DNA of 64,000 bases from an uncultured Bacilli bacterium (lineage in GTDB: Bacteria; Bacillota_I; Bacilli_A; RF39; UBA660), in contig CAJUGE010000070.1 in the NCBI GenBank assembly GCA_910586295.1, positions 42,644-106,643 of the forward strand, read 5' to 3'. A program made the position numbers and the translations under genes. Shown here piece after piece: positions 17,005-25,966 of this stretch. Below the pieces are notes generated by a model. The model saw only the letters and a list, made by a program, of their open reading frames with translations, was not told the DNA's origin and made no database searches. The stretch's first letter is position 1, and every line of letters begins with the position of its first letter.

Positions 17005-19119
17005 CTATACTACAAATTCCATATAACTTTCATTTATTAGAGAGGATATACGTTTTGCTCCAATATTTTTGTAATCTGATTTGTCTATTATTTTCTCTAT
17101 TTCATTAGGTTTTAGATTTTTGTCTATATTTTCTATTATTTTTTTTATGTCTTCTATACATAAGTCTTTTAAGTTAATTGTTACGTGAAAATTTTCTCTT
17201 TTTATTTCGTTATTATTTTTTATAAATCCAATAGTTTCTTTATTTTTAGTAATTGTGGTAGTGAATATAAATAGTGTATTGTTAAATTTTGTTGTAGTAT
17301 TATTTGATAATTTTAGTTCTCCAGTTTCTAATATTTTATATATTATATTAATTACATCTTTATGGGCCAGTTCATAATTGTCTATCACTATTATTGAAAG
17401 TGGAAAATTTTTTATACTTTCAAACACAGTGTTTTTTTCGTCATATCCGACATACCCTGCTGGGCTTCCTAATAGTTTATTTATAGATATTTCTGTGTTG
17501 TATTCATTCATGTCTAAAGTTAGTAAGTTGTATTTTAATATTTTAGAATATTCTTTAATTAGTGTAGTTTTTCCAGTTCCAGTATTTCCTTTTAACAATA
17601 TTGAATATGGCTTGTTATTGGTTTTTTCTGTGTAGTTTGATGTTATGCTTGTTAGCTTATCAATCGCTTCGTTTTGACCGATTATTTTGTCTTTAAGTTG
17701 ACTATTTAGATCGGCAAGATATTTTTTGTCTTCTAGTTCAAATATCGTGCTATTGGTTTTTGTTTCTAATACTTTCTTTAGAGTTGTAAGAGTTACTCTG
17801 TTTTTATTATTTTCATCCTTTGTTTTAGATAATTTGTTTTGTAAATTGTTTATTTGTTCTTTCGTTAGGCTAGCATTTAAGATATCATTTTGAAGTAAGT
17901 ATTTGTTTTTTTCTTTATTAAGATTTTCTATTTTAGTATATAATTTTTTGTATTCGTTATTTTTTTCTATAATACTTGTAGTCGCACATATTTCGTCTAA
18001 GATGTCTATGCTTTTGTCTGGTTCGTTTCGCCCAACGATATATTTATCTACTAGTTTTATTGTTTCATCAAGTATTTTATCGGGTATTATGACATTGTGG
18101 TATTTTTCATAATCTTTTTTTATTTTTTTGAGAATTATTTTTGTTTCTTCTGCATTTGGTTCATTCACATATATTTTTTGGAATCTTCTTTCTAATGCTT
18201 TGTCTTTTTCTATGCTAGTTTTAAATTCTGCGTTTGTAGTTGCACCTATACATTTTATTTTTCCTCTAGCAAGTGCGGGTTTTAGTATGTTAGAAGCATC
18301 TATTGCACCTTCTGCTCCACCTGCTCCTACGATTGTGTGTATTTCGTCTATAAATAATATTAGGTTTTTATTGCTTTCTAGTTCTGTTATAATATTAGAA
18401 AGTTTTTCTTCAAATTCTCCTCGATATTTTGTTCCAGCGATTACTGAGGCTATATTAAGGTTTAATATTTCTTTATTTTTTAATAATTTTGGAACGTTAT
18501 TATTTACTATTCTTCTTGCTAGTTCTTCTACAATAGCTGTTTTTCCTACTCCTGCTTCTCCTATTAGTATAGGATTATTTTTATTTTTTCTTGCTAGAAT
18601 TTCTATGACTCTTTCTATTTCTTTGTCTCTGCCTATTACTTTGTCTAATTCTCCTTTTTTGGCTAAGTCATTTAGATTAGTTGCTAATTCTTTAATTAAT
18701 AAGGATTTTCCAAGAGTGTCTGTATTTAAAAGGTTATTTTTTAGATTTTCTATATCTATTTCTAGAGATCTAAGTATTTTATATGCTGTTGTAGAATTGT
18801 TGTTTAGAATTTTATTTATAAGTGTTGGAAGTGTTATTTCACTTTCAAAGTCACTTTTCTTAATTATTATGTCTTCTATTATTTTTAGTAGTTCTTTTTT
18901 ATAGAATATGTATTCTTCTTTTGATGTTCCTTTTTGGATTTTTGATTTAACTTTATTGTAGGTTAATCCTTCCTTTTTTAGGCTTTCTGAAATGCTTGTT
19001 TCTATTTTGAGTACACTTAGTAGTATGTGTTCTGTTCCAACCAGGTTGTTTTTGTTTTCTAATGCTTCGTTTTCACTTCCTTTTAAAACTTTTCTTAGTT
19101 CTTCTGTATATTTATTCAT
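17005..19119 (-). CDS. ClpC-like AAA+ unfoldase with altered second ATPase domain
   Basis: ClpC unfolds proteins and feeds them to ClpP. The 704 residues contain a Clp N-domain (two repeats, residues about 1-140), a D1 domain with GEAGVGKT and FIDEIHTIVGAGGAEGA, a coiled-coil middle domain, and a D2 domain with GNTGTGKTT. D2 is unusual: Walker B reads IIVIDNYELAH where ClpC has LLDEIEKAH, so the catalytic Glu is Asn. D2 also ends early, so the protein is about 100 residues shorter than Bacillus ClpC. An IGF tripeptide near the end of D2 could still be a ClpP contact. The ATG at 19119 has AGAGG five bases upstream. No mcsA/mcsB/ctsR neighbours are present. Confidence 0.8.
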   Translation of the reverse strand: MNKYTEELRKVLKGSENEALENKNNLVGTEHILLSVLKIETSISESLKKEGLTYNKVKSKIQKGTSKEEYIFYKKELLKIIEDIIIKKSDFESEITLPTLINKILNNNSTTAYKILRSLEIDIENLKNNLLNTDTLGKSLLIKELATNLNDLAKKGELDKVIGRDKEIERVIEILARKNKNNPILIGEAGVGKTAIVEELARRIVNNNVPKLLKNKEILNLNIASVIAGTKYRGEFEEKLSNIITELESNKNLILFIDEIHTIVGAGGAEGAIDASNILKPALARGKIKCIGATTNAEFKTSIEKDKALERRFQKIYVNEPNAEETKIILKKIKKDYEKYHNVIIPDKILDETIKLVDKYIVGRNEPDKSIDILDEICATTSIIEKNNEYKKLYTKIENLNKEKNKYLLQNDILNASLTKEQINNLQNKLSKTKDENNKNRVTLTTLKKVLETKTNSTIFELEDKKYLADLNSQLKDKIIGQNEAIDKLTSITSNYTEKTNNKPYSILLKGNTGTGKTTLIKEYSKILKYNLLTLDMNEYNTEISINKLLGSPAGYVGYDEKNTVFESIKNFPLSIIVIDNYELAHKDVINIIYKILETGELKLSNNTTTKFNNTLFIFTTTITKNKETIGFIKNNNEIKRENFHVTINLKDLCIEDIKKIIENIDKNLKPNEIEKIIDKSDYKNIGAKRISSLINESYMEFVV

Positions 19120-19173
19120 AAACACCTCTCTTATATTCTATGTTATATTGTGTTGTTTAAGAAATTTTTATAC

Positions 19174-19197
19174 AAAAAAACATCACTTTCGTGATAT
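19174..19197 (-). terminator. Terminator after the YfcC-like gene
   Basis: On the minus strand ATATCAC pairs with GTGAT around GAAA and is followed by seven Ts. It lies between the stop of the YfcC-like gene and the start of the ClpC-like gene. Confidence 0.75.
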
Positions 19198-19199
19198 TT

Positions 19200-20870
19200 T
19201 TATATGAATACTACAATTAGGATTATTATTAGTATTATAGCTAGTAGTTGTAATACTAATTTCCAACTTGTTTTTAACCATTCTTTATATGATATTCCTA
19301 AGTATTCAAGTCCTACAATCATTAACGCAGATGTAGGTGCGATTATTAGAGTTAATCCATGTAAAGATTGTGATATGATTGCAAGTGAATTTGTAGCTTC
19401 TGGATATGTTGATACTAAGTATGGTAATCCAGATTGTATTACGTATAGAATGTCTATATTAAGTATGGTACTTATGATAGTATCTAATCCTGCTACTAAG
19501 ATGTATACTATTTGTGAAATTGTTTCCATAGCACCACTTAAGAAGCTTACTTTTCCAAGAGCATCTATGATTCCTCCACCTAAAGAGTTGATTAGCCAGT
19601 CTGTAATACTCATGAAGAATGGATTATAAGCAGTTATTATTACTATTGTGTATGCTAATGTCATCACTATAACTGGTTTTAGTACTTGTTTTACACCTTT
19701 AGCAAATGAAGTTATAATAGTTTCAAAATCTAATTTGTAGATTAAGCTTATTATAAGTGTTGCCCCAAGTGTCAATACTGTTATTTCTGCTAATGATGTC
19801 CAAGAGCCAAATGATGTTATACCAGCGATTAGATAATTGAATATTGTGTAATCTTTGATTTCAAATTCTGTAATGTTTGTATGTAAGTCTGAAAAGAAAG
19901 TTACTTCAAATATTTTTTCCCAATCGAACATTCCTAGTATCATTACTAAGATAAGTAATCCTAGTATAAGGAATATAGGCCAGCTTGCTTTTTTGCTTTG
20001 TTTTTTCTCGCCTATTAGTGGTATGTTGTTTTTACTTGATTCTTCTTTTTCTTCTTTAGTCTCTATTTTTCTTTCTTTAGATTTTTTTGCTTGTTTTAGA
20101 AGTACAAATAAGTATAGAGTATAACATATTACCAATAGTGCAATTTTCCAAATTAGCTCTGTACTATAGTCACTTCCAACTATTTCGTTAATGTAACTTG
20201 TTGCTGGACTATAGATTCCTCCAATTATACCAATTATAGGTGATATAAATCCAGTTAGAAATGCAGTCATTTTGTTGTAACCCATTAATAGGACAATAGC
20301 ACATATAGCAGGTATTATTAGAAATAATACAAGGTTAGGTCCATATAGTCCACCTTTTTCAACATTAGCTGCGAACAATGCACTTACTAGTGTTAGTACA
20401 AGTGATGCTCCAATTAGAAAGTATTCTTCTTTTCCTTTTAATTTTTTTACTATTTTATCTAGTGTATTTCTGTATTTTCCTGTTTCAGCTAATACTCCGT
20501 ATAATCCTCCAACTGCAAATATGAATAACATTGGTTGTAAGAAGAATTGTACTGAAAGATAAGGATAGTCTATTAAATTAAATAATGACATTCTTTCAAA
20601 TCCTATACTTTGAAATTCTCCATATTGGAATGTTGCTGCTGGGATTACCCAACTTAATGCTCCTAAGTATAGAACAATTAATCCTAATAATTTTAGAATT
20701 GTATTTTTCTCTGATGGTACAATCCATTTTATTATAGAAAGTACGAATAGAGTTGTTGTACCTATGATTTCCATTGGCATTCCAATGTTTGTTGGTACAA
20801 ATATTCCTACGATTATTAGTATTATTGCTGCGATACTTGCAATCATTTTGAACTTAGCGTTCGTTTTCAT
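19200..20870 (-). CDS. YfcC-like ion-transporter-superfamily permease
   Basis: A polytopic membrane protein of 556 residues with 12 or more hydrophobic segments and a basic cytoplasmic loop of about 45 residues (KERKIETKEEKEESSK). Marks of the YfcC/DcuC-like family are LGALSWVIPAATFQYGEF near the N-terminus and SLHGLTLIIAPTSALMIVGLEYLGISYKEW near the end. Members are thought to move dicarboxylates, amino acids or peptides with cations, but the substrate is not clear. AGGAGGTAA precedes the ATG. It is transcribed alone. Confidence 0.75.
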   Translation of the reverse strand: MKTNAKFKMIASIAAIILIIVGIFVPTNIGMPMEIIGTTTLFVLSIIKWIVPSEKNTILKLLGLIVLYLGALSWVIPAATFQYGEFQSIGFERMSLFNLIDYPYLSVQFFLQPMLFIFAVGGLYGVLAETGKYRNTLDKIVKKLKGKEEYFLIGASLVLTLVSALFAANVEKGGLYGPNLVLFLIIPAICAIVLLMGYNKMTAFLTGFISPIIGIIGGIYSPATSYINEIVGSDYSTELIWKIALLVICYTLYLFVLLKQAKKSKERKIETKEEKEESSKNNIPLIGEKKQSKKASWPIFLILGLLILVMILGMFDWEKIFEVTFFSDLHTNITEFEIKDYTIFNYLIAGITSFGSWTSLAEITVLTLGATLIISLIYKLDFETIITSFAKGVKQVLKPVIVMTLAYTIVIITAYNPFFMSITDWLINSLGGGIIDALGKVSFLSGAMETISQIVYILVAGLDTIISTILNIDILYVIQSGLPYLVSTYPEATNSLAIISQSLHGLTLIIAPTSALMIVGLEYLGISYKEWLKTSWKLVLQLLAIILIIILIVVFI

Positions 20871-20960
20871 TTTCTTATTACCTCCTGTTACAATTATACA
20901 CTAAAGATGTCAAGTTTTACAAGTTTTTATGTTAGTTTCACAAAAATTACAAATTAATAT

Positions 20961-20996
20961 AAAAAATACCACATAAAGTATTTAGTCTTTATGTAG
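20961..20996 (-). terminator. Terminator of the 20.98-22.02 kb gene pair
   Basis: On the minus strand ACATAAAG pairs with CTTTATGT around ACTAAATA, followed by a T-rich run (TATTTTTTAT). It overlaps the stop codon of the small Ser/Thr-rich gene. Confidence 0.7.
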
Positions 20997-21305
20997 TGTA
21001 AGTGAGCTTCCTTTTTCTATTATTAGTTCTTTTAATTCACTTAATTCTTCTATGCTCATTGATTCTATTATCATTTGTGTGTCTTCTACTTGTGTTTCAA
21101 TATCCATTGCACTCGCGCTATTTATAAGTGCAGAACTTACGGAAGTTACAGTTAGAGATGTAGAAGTAGAAGGTGAGTCTTCTGATAAAACTGTTTGTAA
21201 GATTTCGTCAGAAAAAGTTGTAGATATTGATGGAGATAAAGCACTACCAAAAAGCAAAGTGCTATTACCTCCAAATGTAAATAAATTTATTAATGATTGT
21301 ATCAT
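20982..21305 (-). CDS. Small Ser/Thr-rich protein of unknown function
   Basis: A 107-residue protein that I do not recognise. A short hydrophobic head (MIQSLINLFTFGGNSTLLFG) leads into a long Ser/Thr-rich stretch, then an acidic helical tail (MIIESMSIEELSELKELII). The ATG overlaps the stop codon of the upstream gene by four bases (ATGA), which is good evidence that it is translated. The Ser/Thr-rich centre could be an exposed linker. There is no lipobox. Confidence 0.6.
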   Translation of the reverse strand: MIQSLINLFTFGGNSTLLFGSALSPSISTTFSDEILQTVLSEDSPSTSTSLTVTSVSSALINSASAMDIETQVEDTQMIIESMSIEELSELKELIIEKGSSLTLHKD

Positions 21306-22024
21306 AATTTTAATTTCCTTTCTTTTGATTTAATTGTATGTTCAATTAGTAATTCTAGTTCTAAAGTTTCTTCTTTTGTTTGTATACATTCAATAATGTC
21401 TTGTTTACTAGGTACTTTTTTATCTCTTTCTAAAAGAGGCGCTAGAGATTTAGAAATGTTTTTGTAAAGTTTGATTTTTTGACTTAATTTGTGTTTTCTA
21501 ATTTTAGTTAGTTTTTCTAGTTTTTGTTCTATTCTAGTTATATTATAATTTTGTAAATTAATGCATTCAAAGTTTATAAAGATACTAATAGAGTTTAAAC
21601 TAATTGATATAACCAAAGGGATAGTTATGCTTTTTATGAAAATTATTCCAACTATTGAAATAGCAATATATAATAAGTTAGATTTAATTCCATTTATATG
21701 AATTTTTTTGTTGATGTTGAGATAGTTAAGTGTTTCATTAGGGTTTAAAGTGTTAAAGTGATAGTTTCTATTTTCATTGTTATTATATTCTATTCTTGCT
21801 CTTAGTTTTTCTCTGTTAAAATATCTAATTAACATTTTTCTATTTTCGTCATTATTTTCTTTTTTTAGCATTTTATTAAGTTTTTTATCTAATAATTTAT
21901 CATTCAAATTTATTATCTTTTTATAAAAAGGTTTTGTTAGTTTGAATTTTAATTCTTCTACTTTTAGAACTACTTTTTTAAACTTAAGTGCTCCTAATTT
22001 TTCATATAAAGCTAATTTTTTCAT
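21302..22024 (-). CDS. Unknown protein with two membrane spans
   Basis: A 240-residue protein without a recognised family. A highly basic N-terminal half (residues 1-110, rich in Lys, Asn and Leu) is followed by two adjacent hydrophobic segments (LLYIAISIVGIIFIKSITI and PLVISISLNSISIFI), then a long charged helical tail. This suggests a membrane hairpin with both ends in the cytoplasm. It overlaps the Ser/Thr-rich gene by four bases, and the two probably form one transcript. Confidence 0.65.
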   Translation of the reverse strand: MKKLALYEKLGALKFKKVVLKVEELKFKLTKPFYKKIINLNDKLLDKKLNKMLKKENNDENRKMLIRYFNREKLRARIEYNNNENRNYHFNTLNPNETLNYLNINKKIHINGIKSNLLYIAISIVGIIFIKSITIPLVISISLNSISIFINFECINLQNYNITRIEQKLEKLTKIRKHKLSQKIKLYKNISKSLAPLLERDKKVPSKQDIIECIQTKEETLELELLIEHTIKSKERKLKL

Positions 22025-22080
22025 TTTTTATTTTTCCCCTTGGTATGTATTATAACATATAATTAATTTATAGTAAATTC

Positions 22081-22401
22081 TTATTTTTTTAGTATTTTTT
22101 TATTACTTTCGTCTAGTAATGTTATAATTGTTTTTCCATATTCGTCTTTATCTACTTTTTTATGTCTTAGACCTCTAAACATTACGGCAAAAATTATTAC
22201 ACCTTCTTCTATTGTTTTTACTGCTCCATTTTCTAGTAATAATAATGCGTTTTCTATAATTATTTCTTTTTCATTCTCAAATAAGTTGCAATCATTTTCT
22301 ATTATTATTTCTATGTTGTCAATTTTGGTTTTCTCTTCTTCTTGATTTCTCTTTTGTTCTAATACTCTTTTTCTACTTTTTAAAAGGCTTAATATTTTCA
22401 T
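22081..22401 (-). CDS. Small acidic/basic helical protein of unknown function
   Basis: A 106-residue protein without a recognised family. It starts with a basic helix (MKILSLLKSRKRVLEQKR), has an acidic middle (IEIIIENDCNLFENEKEIIIEN) and then a hydrophobic stretch (EEGVIIFAVMFRGL). It lies 11 bases downstream of lysS on the same strand, so it is probably read from the lysine T-box transcript. Nothing else points to a role. Confidence 0.65.
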   Translation of the reverse strand: MKILSLLKSRKRVLEQKRNQEEEKTKIDNIEIIIENDCNLFENEKEIIIENALLLLENGAVKTIEEGVIIFAVMFRGLRHKKVDKDEYGKTIITLLDESNKKILKK

Positions 22402-22412
22402 TTCTATTTCCT

Positions 22413-23888
22413 TTAATTGTTATTTTCTGGTTTCATAAGTGGGAATAAGACAACATCTCTTATTGAGTCAGTATTGTATATTAACATCATAAGTCTATCA
22501 ATTCCGAATCCTAGTCCTGAAATTGGTGGCATTCCTTGCTCCATTGCTAGTAAAAAGTTTTCGTCTAGGTCCATAGTTTCATCATCACCTTGACTTTTTG
22601 CTTTAAGTTGTTCTTCAAATGTTTCTCTTTGTGTCTTAGGATTTACAAGTTCTGAATATGCTTTGCAAAGTTCGGTTCCGCCTGCGATTACTTGGAATAC
22701 GTCTATTCTTTTTGAGTCTTTGTCGTTTCTTCTTGCTAATGGAATAAGTACTGCTGGATAGTTATAAATTATTGTTGGCTCGATTATGTTTTTACGAATT
22801 TTATTTTTGTATACAAAATCGATTATTTGACTTAGTGAATGGTAGTCTTCTAGTTCTGTCAATGTAAACAATCCTTTTTCTACTATTTTTTGTTTTAGCT
22901 CGTCTGGTTCTTCTATGTTTAGAAAGTCAAAACCAAATACTTTGTTCATTTCTTCGCAGTAATTGATTTTATTCCATTCTTCTTTTCCAAAGTCAAGAGT
23001 GTTACCTTGATATTCTATAGTAGTTCCACCTGTGAGTTCTTTTAGTAGCTCTTTTATGAAGTTAGTGTAAAATTTCATGTTGTCTTCATAGTTCCAGTAG
23101 GAAGCATACCATTCAACTTGAGTAAATTCTTGTAAGTGTTCTGTGTCCATTCCTTCGTTTCTAAAACATTTAGATATTTCATAGACTTTGTCGAATCCGC
23201 CTGCGATACATTCTTTTAAGTAAATTTCAGGTGCTATTCGTAGATTGCAGTCCATGTCTAATGCATTGTGGTGTGTAAAAAATGGTTTAGCAGATGCACC
23301 AGAGACTGCTGTTTGGAGAATTGGAGTTTCTACTTGTAGGAAACCATTTTCTCCTAAATACTTATGTAGAAATGAATAGAATTTACTTCTTCCTATGAAA
23401 ATACGTCTTGATTCTTCATTAGTAATTAAGTCAACATATCTTTGTCTATATTTTATTTCTGTATCTTGTAATCCGTGGAATTTTTCTGGTAATGGTCTTA
23501 GTGCTTTTCCTAGAAATTCAAATGAATGGACTCTAAGTGTTTTTTCTCCAGTTTGTGTTGTGAATATTTCTCCAGTAGCACCTATGAAGTCTCCAGTATC
23601 AATTAGTTTTTTAAAGAAGTCATATTTTTCTTCGCCTACTAAATCAATTTTAAGTTCTAGTTGCATTGCTCCTTCTAAGTCTCTAATTTTTATGAAGCTA
23701 AGTTTTCCCATTTTTCTCATGAATACTATTCTACCTGCTAGTGATATGTTTGTTTCTCCATCACTAAGGTTTTGTGCATCTTTTAGTGTGTGTGTTTTCT
23801 TAAATTTTTCTGGATAAGGGTTACAAAATTCTGATATGCTATCTAATTTTTCCCTTCTTACAATTTCTTGTTCTGTTAATTCTCTCAA
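22413..23888 (-). CDS. lysS: Lysyl-tRNA synthetase, class II
   Basis: It charges tRNA-Lys. The 491 residues have an N-terminal OB fold (VSLAGRIVFMRKMGK-like) and a class II core with motif 1 around FLQVETPILQ, motif 2 (YEISKCFRNEGMD, EFTQVEWYASY) and motif 3 (SGLGFGIDRLMMLI). The start is TTG at 23888, supported by AGGAGGAGAG seven bases upstream. The length is normal for bacterial LysRS. A T-box leader upstream makes expression depend on uncharged tRNA-Lys. Confidence 0.97.
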   Translation of the reverse strand: MRELTEQEIVRREKLDSISEFCNPYPEKFKKTHTLKDAQNLSDGETNISLAGRIVFMRKMGKLSFIKIRDLEGAMQLELKIDLVGEEKYDFFKKLIDTGDFIGATGEIFTTQTGEKTLRVHSFEFLGKALRPLPEKFHGLQDTEIKYRQRYVDLITNEESRRIFIGRSKFYSFLHKYLGENGFLQVETPILQTAVSGASAKPFFTHHNALDMDCNLRIAPEIYLKECIAGGFDKVYEISKCFRNEGMDTEHLQEFTQVEWYASYWNYEDNMKFYTNFIKELLKELTGGTTIEYQGNTLDFGKEEWNKINYCEEMNKVFGFDFLNIEEPDELKQKIVEKGLFTLTELEDYHSLSQIIDFVYKNKIRKNIIEPTIIYNYPAVLIPLARRNDKDSKRIDVFQVIAGGTELCKAYSELVNPKTQRETFEEQLKAKSQGDDETMDLDENFLLAMEQGMPPISGLGFGIDRLMMLIYNTDSIRDVVLFPLMKPENNN

Positions 23889-23901
23889 TTTTCTCTCCTC
23901 C

Positions 23902-24111
23902 TAAAATAAAAAGTTATTGAATTTAAGGGACGAGTTTACCCGTGGTACCACCCTAATTTATCAATAACTTGATCTTATTATTTATAACGGTTATTAACCG
24001 GGCATAAGCCACTCGAAAGTTTTTATTCATATTAGGCTTGTTACCAATTTCCATCTTATTTGGCTTTCTATAAATAGTTTCTAATATTACTCGTCTTTCT
24101 CATCGATTTAT
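23902..24111 (-). promoter_or_regulatory. T-box riboswitch of lysS
   Basis: The minus strand carries the T-box sequence AGGGTGGTACCACGG (about 23940-23954). The stem I base is AGCCA/TGGCT, and an inner helix ATATTAG/CTAATAT encloses a specifier-side strand GAATAAAAACTTT that contains AAA, the lysine codon. The terminator is a long helix: AAGTTATTGA (23961-23970) pairs with TCAATAACTT (23911-23920), followed by TTTTATTTT. Uncharged tRNA-Lys would favour the antiterminator. Confidence 0.9.
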
Positions 24112-24117
24112 GGCTAC

Positions 24118-24146
24118 ATTTTATAATAATTGTTGTTGTTTGTCAA
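24118..24146 (-). promoter_or_regulatory. Promoter of the lysS T-box transcript
   Basis: TTGACA (24141-24146) and TAAAAT (24118-24123) on the minus strand are 17 bases apart. The predicted start is near 24111. Confidence 0.8.
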
Positions 24147-24201
24147 CTGCTTTATTCTTCATGTAGAGTAAAGGTTTAAATTTTCCTTTTATCGGCTTTA
24201 T

Positions 24202-24237
24202 AATGTAAGAAGTTACATCTAGTTTTTTATCAAAATT
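24202..24237. repeat. Imperfect direct repeat, left edge of the lysS-dusB island
   Basis: The stretch containing GTAAGAAGTTACATCTAG and ending CAAAATT resembles 26523-26560 (GTATAAGAAATTACGTCTAG to GAAAATT), with roughly three quarters of positions alike by eye. The two copies enclose the DUF3800, HD and toxin region. The right copy also holds the promoter of the RNA at 26376-26510, so shared promoter ancestry is an alternative. Confidence 0.4.
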
Positions 24238-24288
24238 GTAGTATTATAGGCTTAAGTTTGTGAAATTTATTCTAATCGGGAGGTAAGT

Positions 24289-24877
24289 ATGAATAATATT
24301 TTATATGTTTATATAGACGAAAGTGTAGACTTTGGTTTTAGTGAAGGAAGTTCTATGTTGTATGTTGTATCTTTTGTTTTTTATGATGATGTTTCTTCAA
24401 TAGATGGAGATGTTAGCTATCTTAATAAGAGACTTGTTAGGTCATAAAGGTATGATACATACAGCATTACTTGTTTCAAGAAAGAATGAGTATAATAAAT
24501 GGTCTTTTGAAAAGAGAAAAGATGTTTTTTCTACATTGTATAATTTTGCTAGAAAAATAGGAGTTAGATTAAAGAGTGTTGTTATTGATAAGAAATATTT
24601 TAATATGAGAATACGATTAAAGAAGAAATTGAAAGATGAAATGGAGAAGTTTATACGAGAAAATGGGAATTATATAAATTCTTATAAAAAAGTGATTATA
24701 TTTTATGATGATGTAGAGTTTGTATCAAAGTTTAATCATAAAGATAATAGAATATTTCAAGTAGCAGATATGCTTACAGTTTTTGATAAACTAGATTTTA
24801 AAATAAAAAATAGATTGCTTTTAGTAAGAATGAGAAAGAGTTTTTTTATCTTAAAAAGTATAGTATTTTTTAAGTAA
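24289..24877 (+). pseudogene. DUF3800 protein, frameshifted
   Basis: DUF3800 proteins have an RNase-H-like YIDESGD motif and often accompany mobile or defence genes. The first frame (24289-24447, GGGAGGTAAG site before the ATG) gives MNNILYVYIDESVDFGFSEG and stops after 52 residues. The next frame, open from before 24404 to 24877, continues with HTALLVSRKNEYNKWSFEK, IIFYDDVEF and the conserved FQVADML. The frame change lies between about 24404 and 24447. The Asp-Glu pair and the QVAD motif are thus separated, so the gene is probably dead unless frameshifting occurs. Confidence 0.75.
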
Positions 24878-25176
24878 CTTTTTATAAGTTCTTAAATGCT
24901 GTTATATTCTTATTTTATGAGGATTTACGACATTTTATTTTTAGAAAATGTTTGAATATATTTTTATAATTTCTTATATTTTTTCTTTCAAAAGTAGTAA
25001 ATTAGTAGTAAAAATTTAAATATTTTTTGAGACATTAATTTTAAATATTAAAAATGCTGTGACATTGTACATTATTAAAGTATAGTCTTATGAGCGAGAC
25101 TAGTGGTGTAGCCACAAAGTCCTCGCCATAATAAGGTATAGTATTACCCTTATTATGTAGCGTGTAGCATGTAGCA
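24850..25176. repeat. 330-bp structured repeat, copy A
   Basis: This sequence is repeated in inverted orientation at 34530-34846, about 70-75% alike by eye. In order it contains ACTTTTTATAAGTTCTTAAAT, a direct pair AGTAGTAAA-TT-AGTAGTAAA (24991-25011), a hairpin GCGAG-ACT...GTGG-CTACA-CCAC (about 25093-25127), a hairpin CCTTATTAT/ATAATAAGG, and three 7-bp repeats of the GCTACAT type on the minus strand next to the HD gene. It lies between the 3' ends of two converging genes. The AGTAGTAAA pair resembles arm-type binding sites of Tn916-family integrases. Confidence 0.75.
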
Positions 25177-25182
25177 AATTTT

Positions 25183-25806
25183 TTATTTAATTTTAGTTTT
25201 AATTTCTTTTAGTCTTTCGACAAATTCTTTTTTATTATTTAAAAGATTGCGTAATTCTTTTAAATAATTGTTATACTCCATATCTTCTACAAAGAAATTA
25301 GCATAACCACCGTTTCCAAATTTTTCTAATGTATGTTTATAACATTCCTCAATTGTTTCTTTCTCACTAAGTTTATTAAAATGTGTAATGCTATAAAGAT
25401 AAATTCGTTTTAATGAATCATCAACATCGATATTTCTATCTGCAGATGATAATATTTTTCCATAAATACTTCTAGGCTCTCGATTTAATGAAGCCCTATG
25501 ATCTTCTATTGCCTCTTTCATTATTATTAAGTTCTTGTCATTAAAAAAATTATTTAAGTTCGTATCATTATACATAATTTGAGCAGAAACTTTTTCATGA
25601 TTTTTATAATCTACATAATAACCAATATCATGATATGCCGCTATTACATAAAGCATGTTATTATCAATATCCATATTTTTACTTAATTTATAGCATCTAT
25701 TGATAACATAGTTAATATGCTCTATTTGATGTCCTTTATCATTTAGTTTATATCGTGGAAATATGTTTTGTTCAATATATCTTTTTAATTCTTCATTCAC
25801 ATTCAT
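25183..25806 (-). CDS. HD-domain phosphohydrolase
   Basis: The protein is 207 residues. The metal-binding HD set is visible: GHQIEHI, YHDIGYYVD, a second His region EDHRAS, and the Asp in SSADRNID. This fits the small HD-domain hydrolase family (YedJ/YfbR-like nucleotide or phosphate-ester hydrolases); the substrate is unknown. GGAGATGAG lies before the ATG. The gene ends seven bases from repeat A and stands back to back with the type I toxin locus. Its codons end in A more often than those of core genes, which hints at transfer. Confidence 0.8.
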   Translation of the reverse strand: MNVNEELKRYIEQNIFPRYKLNDKGHQIEHINYVINRCYKLSKNMDIDNNMLYVIAAYHDIGYYVDYKNHEKVSAQIMYNDTNLNNFFNDKNLIIMKEAIEDHRASLNREPRSIYGKILSSADRNIDVDDSLKRIYLYSITHFNKLSEKETIEECYKHTLEKFGNGGYANFFVEDMEYNNYLKELRNLLNNKKEFVERLKEIKTKIK

Positions 25807-25872
25807 TAACTCATCTCCATAATACTAATTTATAATAAACGACTTTAAGTTTATAAAAATTAGCATGTTCGC

Positions 25873-25901
25873 TTGTTTAATAAACTAACTTATAGTATAA
25901 T
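25873..25901 (+). promoter_or_regulatory. Promoter of the toxin mRNA
   Basis: TTGTTT at 25873-25878 and TATAAT at 25896-25901 are exactly 17 bases apart. The predicted start is near 25908, giving a 5' leader of about 59 bases. Confidence 0.75.
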
Positions 25902-25966
25902 TCTTTTAGGGAATATCAGTTGTTGAGTGTCTACCGAATCTCTAATAGAGAGGAGGATTGATAAAA

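Noticed and set aside
18128..18904. Long plus-strand open frame of 258 codons
   Set aside because: It is the shadow of the ClpC-like gene on the other strand, has no ribosome site, and its translation shows no family features.
24850..25176. Repeat A as an integron attC site
   Set aside because: It is long, contains hairpins and follows a gene, but the inverse core GTTRRRY and RYYYAAC boxes are missing and no integron integrase is present.
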